Source: JBAZYZ01 sp964361185 (GTDB lineage Bacteria > Patescibacteriota > Minisyncoccia > Phycocordibacterales > VMEP01). From it: 8,221 bases of DNA. The notes below the pieces were generated by a model. That model had not been told where the DNA came from. It saw only the letters and a list, made by a program, of their open reading frames with translations, and searched no databases. Numbering within the stretch: position 1 is the stretch's first letter; each line of letters opens with the position of its first letter. A program made the translations under genes and the position numbers. The stretch spans positions 1 to 8,221 of the forward strand of contig CAYHZS010000036.1 of the NCBI GenBank assembly GCA_964361185.1, written 5' to 3'. Of this stretch, positions 4,987 through 8,221 are shown one piece after another.

Positions 4987-7900
4987 CTAGCGGCCGAGAT
5001 TGTAGAGTTGTTTTACTTCGCTTGCTGATAAAGCGCGGTTGTAAATACGGACGTCGTCAGCTTTTCCAATCATAAACTGGCTAAGTGCGAGTTCGTTAAG
5101 GACTCCAATAGACAGAGCTGTGGAGTTGTCTACGTTAGTAGCACTACCCTCGGCTAATGTGTTTACTTGGACCCCGTTAACATACAAACGAAGCGTTGCT
5201 GGAGAAGCACCGTCGCGCACCCCGACGATATGCGCCCACCCTGACGTCGCGTTCGCGACGCTACACAATTGGTTATCCGGCCCGGAACCGCTCACCACCG
5301 CCCGCGTTTCAAAACACCATTTGATACCTCCAGAAATATTTAATAAATATCCCGCGTACGAATTACCGCCGGCATAGCTGTCTTTAGCGACAATACCATC
5401 ACTGTTGCTGGTCGGATTAGTTAGATTGATCCACGCACCAACAGAGAAAGCAGAAGTACCAAAGTTAATACTTGAAGCAGATGCCATCTTCACATACTGC
5501 GCATCATTAAATCTCAGGGCCTGACCGATGCGACCACCCACTGGAGAGGTGGTGGTGCTCATGTTAGTAAGCGTGCCGTCGTTTGTGTTGCCACTTCTGT
5601 CCAATGCTTTATTCGTCCCCCAGTTAGTGTCCTTGCCGTCAAAACTCCAAAGGCCGACGAGGCCATTCGCCAAATAATTATTCTGACCGACATTAATAAC
5701 TCCCCCTCCGGATTTGTAAAGATTTTGAATTTCGCCAGCAGTTAGTGCGCGGTTGTAAATGCGAACTTCGTCAATATCACCCAGAAAATAAGTGCCCGCA
5801 CTGTAACGGCCAAACCACCAATCATTCCCAATACTAAATGCGCCCGTCAAAGTTCGCTGTTGCGCCAATACGCCATTAACCCAAACTTTGAAATTGTTTG
5901 CTCCTCCGTTCTTATCGTAAGTTCCGACCACGTGGTACCATTTATTCGTTAAAAGATTACCGGTATCCACGCTTTCATTCCCTCCTATATATAATTGGAA
6001 TCTTATAAACGGAGAAGACGGATGAACATGGAAACCATTGTTACCTGTGGCTATGACAACCCCCTCCCACTGTGCCCCCGGGTTCCAGTTTGATGTCCTT
6101 ATCCAAGAGGACACTGTAATAGCATCTGTGGGGTCAAGTACCGTAGAGTACGGCACGATTACATACTGATTGCTACCATTAAGTCTAAGAGCTTTACCAA
6201 TTTTGCCGTTTATCCAAGAGGGTGAGTTTTGAAGCGTACCTTTATTTCTGTTCCCGCTCATGTCGTCCGCGCGCGTGCCGACACCTTCATTCATCGGCCA
6301 ATAGCCGATAAGGCCTGTATTATTGGCGGCTTTTGGCGCTGTGGTCGGCAGTGTGGCGCGCGCTACGGCATTATTAGTATTTGTTAAACTTGCCAACACG
6401 GTATTGGTCAATGCTTTTTTCCAAATTTTCAAGTTGCGTATGGTGCCAAAGAGAAATAGACCGGCATTCCGATTCGTACCTATCCGAATGCGATCAATGC
6501 CGCTCGACAACGTGACCGACGTATCAGAACCGCTCAATCCCCCGTTCACGAATGAGCGCGCGTCATTGGTAGCAAAGACCCCCGCATATCTGGTCAAGGC
6601 GCCTGCCGTTATCGCATTGCCTATGCTCCCTTGAAAAACACCTCCACTATATATTTCAAGCGTTGCGGATGTACGGTTGTTTGAATAAAATTCGCTCGAA
6701 TTCCCGGTCTCACCCCCTGAATTCGAGAGTCCAAACAACCCCAACTGCTCGGTGCCCGTCGAGGGCATCTGGGCCTCGAAATAAGTAGTGTTGCTACCAG
6801 CACCGGCATTGTTCGCGGCTGGATATATGAGCACATCCGCATTGCGCGATGCCGAGCCGGTCGTGGTGGGAATGTAGGAGGAGGCGAAAGTGGCGGCTTC
6901 GAGCTGGGCACCCCAAATGTACGCCCCACTAGTGCCGTCGCCGACAAAAATCCTAGTTCCGTCTGTTGGCGATGCTCCTATTGCAAAGTACATAGTAGAG
7001 GCAACTGGGATAAATGTTATGGAACACCTGTACCAACCATTACCGATAGGGACAATGGAGGTATTTGTTATTCCGGAGTTGGCACCAACAACACCAGTAC
7101 TCACATTGAACCACGAATATCTGTCCGCTGTTCCGTCATAAGTCTGAAGATAAACAAAATTATATCCTGCCGGTTTGGCATAAATACTCCAAGTGTATGG
7201 CGTATTGGTCCACACAATTCCCTGCTGTAACTCCTGATTCCCGCTTGACGTCCCAGGTATAAATTTATCGGCAGTTGTTTGCCCCGATGGAGAAACGGCT
7301 GTATTCGTAGTTACAACCTGCGACCCGACCTGCTTGTTCCAACTCGTGCTGAAATCTTCACTTTGCAAAGCGACATTCGTCCGCGCCCCTTCCGCAAAAT
7401 ATCCGAGGGGGCCGGTGGCGTCGGTTGTTGATGCGTTTGCACCAGATGCAGATGAAGTAATTTTTGCGCCTTTGTTTTCCGTAACCACACCTGAAGAAAC
7501 AGTGTTGCCGTTTAAGTAGTCAAAATATTTTACGCCGTCTACGCCCGCGCCGTAATACGGCGCGGGTAGAACGCCGACGGAAACATACTCGGAAGGATTC
7601 TGGTTGGTCTGACCAGTGACATCCTCCGCTTGTGCGTGCCATATCAAGAGATCAGCGGTGAGCGAGGTTCCATTCCCGTCGCCGAGTCCTATATCCATAA
7701 AAGGTGACTCGGAAGTCCATACTGCTGATGATATTCTTTGCCAATTTGGTCCGACAGTTACATTTTTCCCTTGTCCCATATTAAAACAAATTGTTTTTGT
7801 AGAACCGTCATTTGTTTTAGCCCACACCGACCCTCGGATATATCCGCCAGTACCGACAGGAATACTGCCGTGTCGAATCGAAGAATAATTTCCACCAGTT

Positions 7901-8221
7901 CCGGTGCCTGCGTCAAGTTGCAATCTATACGCAGTTAAACCACCATTCGGATCGGTCTGCCCTGCCGTCACAACGGGAGCCACCCCTGTCCCGTTATATG
8001 TCGGAGACCAACTTCCGCTGGTAAAATTTTCACTAACTACGAGTCCATTCTGCACCCGTCGCGCGCCCATAAACCTCGCCTCTCCGCTTTTTGCCAATTT
8101 CATTAGTCCTTCCCAATCCTGCACATACGCAGTGGAAGCGCGGGTAAAAGTGGGTCCGCCCACACCAAGCTCGGGCTTCAGTGTATTGGTAAGATTGACC
8201 TGAAAATTCGGGACTAGAGTT
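4987..8221 (-). CDS. Large multidomain LamG / phage-fibre-like protein, 5' end beyond the window
   Basis: The frame is open from the right edge to the TAG at 4989-4987, giving 1,077 visible residues; the true start lies outside, and the GTG at 8163-8161 is internal. Near the visible start, GGPTFTRASTAYVQDWEGL (21-39) and GEARFMGARRVQN (46-58) match the FTRA...EGAR.N segments of phage head-spike/fibre-type proteins. Two beta-rich carbohydrate-binding-like modules follow (about 58-202 and 278-463), linked by an APYYGAGVDGVKYFD segment (220-234). Three LamG/concanavalin-A-like domains come next (about 474-617, 633-836 and 849-1075); the last two open with GLIGYWPMNE- and GLVGLWSFD-type strands and close with DEVRIYNRAL- or DDVRIYNRAL-type motifs. 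The protein ends right after the third domain, with no anchor or membrane helix. Composition is rich in Asn, Thr, Ser and Gly, as in secreted proteins. It is probably an extracellular adhesin or a phage-derived receptor-binding protein; the ligand is unknown. Confidence 0.88.
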   Translation of the reverse strand, partial: TLVPNFQVNLTNTLKPELGVGGPTFTRASTAYVQDWEGLMKLAKSGEARFMGARRVQNGLVVSENFTSGSWSPTYNGTGVAPVVTAGQTDPNGGLTAYRLQLDAGTGTGGNYSSIRHGSIPVGTGGYIRGSVWAKTNDGSTKTICFNMGQGKNVTVGPNWQRISSAVWTSESPFMDIGLGDGNGTSLTADLLIWHAQAEDVTGQTNQNPSEYVSVGVLPAPYYGAGVDGVKYFDYLNGNTVSSGVVTENKGAKITSSASGANASTTDATGPLGYFAEGARTNVALQSEDFSTSWNKQVGSQVVTTNTAVSPSGQTTADKFIPGTSSGNQELQQGIVWTNTPYTWSIYAKPAGYNFVYLQTYDGTADRYSWFNVSTGVVGANSGITNTSIVPIGNGWYRCSITFIPVASTMYFAIGASPTDGTRIFVGDGTSGAYIWGAQLEAATFASSYIPTTTGSASRNADVLIYPAANNAGAGSNTTYFEAQMPSTGTEQLGLFGLSNSGGETGNSSEFYSNNRTSATLEIYSGGVFQGSIGNAITAGALTRYAGVFATNDARSFVNGGLSGSDTSVTLSSGIDRIRIGTNRNAGLFLFGTIRNLKIWKKALTNTVLASLTNTNNAVARATLPTTAPKAANNTGLIGYWPMNEGVGTRADDMSGNRNKGTLQNSPSWINGKIGKALRLNGSNQYVIVPYSTVLDPTDAITVSSWIRTSNWNPGAQWEGVVIATGNNGFHVHPSSPFIRFQLYIGGNESVDTGNLLTNKWYHVVGTYDKNGGANNFKVWVNGVLAQQRTLTGAFSIGNDWWFGRYSAGTYFLGDIDEVRIYNRALTAGEIQNLYKSGGGVINVGQNNYLANGLVGLWSFDGKDTNWGTNKALDRSGNTNDGTLTNMSTTTSPVGGRIGQALRFNDAQYVKMASASSINFGTSAFSVGAWINLTNPTSNSDGIVAKDSYAGGNSYAGYLLNISGGIKWCFETRAVVSGSGPDNQLCSVANATSGWAHIVGVRDGASPATLRLYVNGVQVNTLAEGSATNVDNSTALSIGVLNELALSQFMIGKADDVRIYNRALSASEVKQLYNLGR

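Noticed and set aside
6621..6947. 108-codon minus-strand frame within the LamG gene
   Set aside because: It overlaps the long LamG frame in another phase and encodes a Pro/Arg-rich sequence with no recognisable domain; it is a shadow frame.
8161..8163. GTG as the real start of the LamG protein
   Set aside because: The frame remains open to the window edge, and the 20 residues upstream continue a plausible protein with no ribosome binding site before the GTG.

Overview
The window looks like a chromosomal segment of a Candidate Phyla Radiation (Patescibacteria, probably Parcubacteria-like) bacterium, assembled from metagenomic data. Four things suggest this: a compact minus-strand operon of divergent sugar-phosphate enzymes, transketolase split into a separate N-terminal subunit, few recognisable Shine-Dalgarno sequences, and a very large LamG-repeat surface-type protein beside a REP-associated transposase. 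TGA is used as a stop codon in the transposase gene, which argues against the Gracilibacteria code. The taxonomic placement is inferred from gene style, not from a marker gene.

Region 1 (positions 1-4178, all minus strand) is a carbon-metabolism operon. In transcription order it runs: glyceraldehyde-3-phosphate dehydrogenase, an AT-rich inverted repeat, ribose-5-phosphate isomerase B, an unrecognised 137-residue protein, a histidine-phosphatase-family protein, ribulose-phosphate 3-epimerase, and the transketolase N-terminal subunit, which runs off the left edge. From rpiB onward the genes are 1 to 25 nt apart, and the set covers much of the non-oxidative pentose phosphate pathway joined to lower glycolysis. 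The rpiB gene is interrupted by a scaffold gap of ten Ns flanked by sequence that looks like contig-end error; the two good halves can be joined by eye into a full-length enzyme.

Region 2 (about 4246-4982) is a self-contained REP/RAYT unit. Two tandem palindromes are followed at once by a plus-strand Y1 (HUH) transposase gene, whose stop codon lies inside a third palindrome. The upstream palindrome pair also spells a near-consensus sigma-70 promoter placed so that transcription would begin at, or next to, the transposase ATG.

Region 3 (4987-8221, minus strand) is one open reading frame of more than 1,077 codons, open at the right edge. It has phage-fibre-like modules followed by three concanavalin-A/LamG-like domains and is probably an extracellular or virion-type binding protein. 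It converges on the transposase gene, and the two stop codons are only 9 nt apart, with the third palindrome at the junction.

No tRNA, rRNA or CRISPR array was seen. No gene-free stretch exceeds 300 bases; the two longest are 3012-3125 (inverted repeat) and 4179-4299 (divergent promoters and palindromes).
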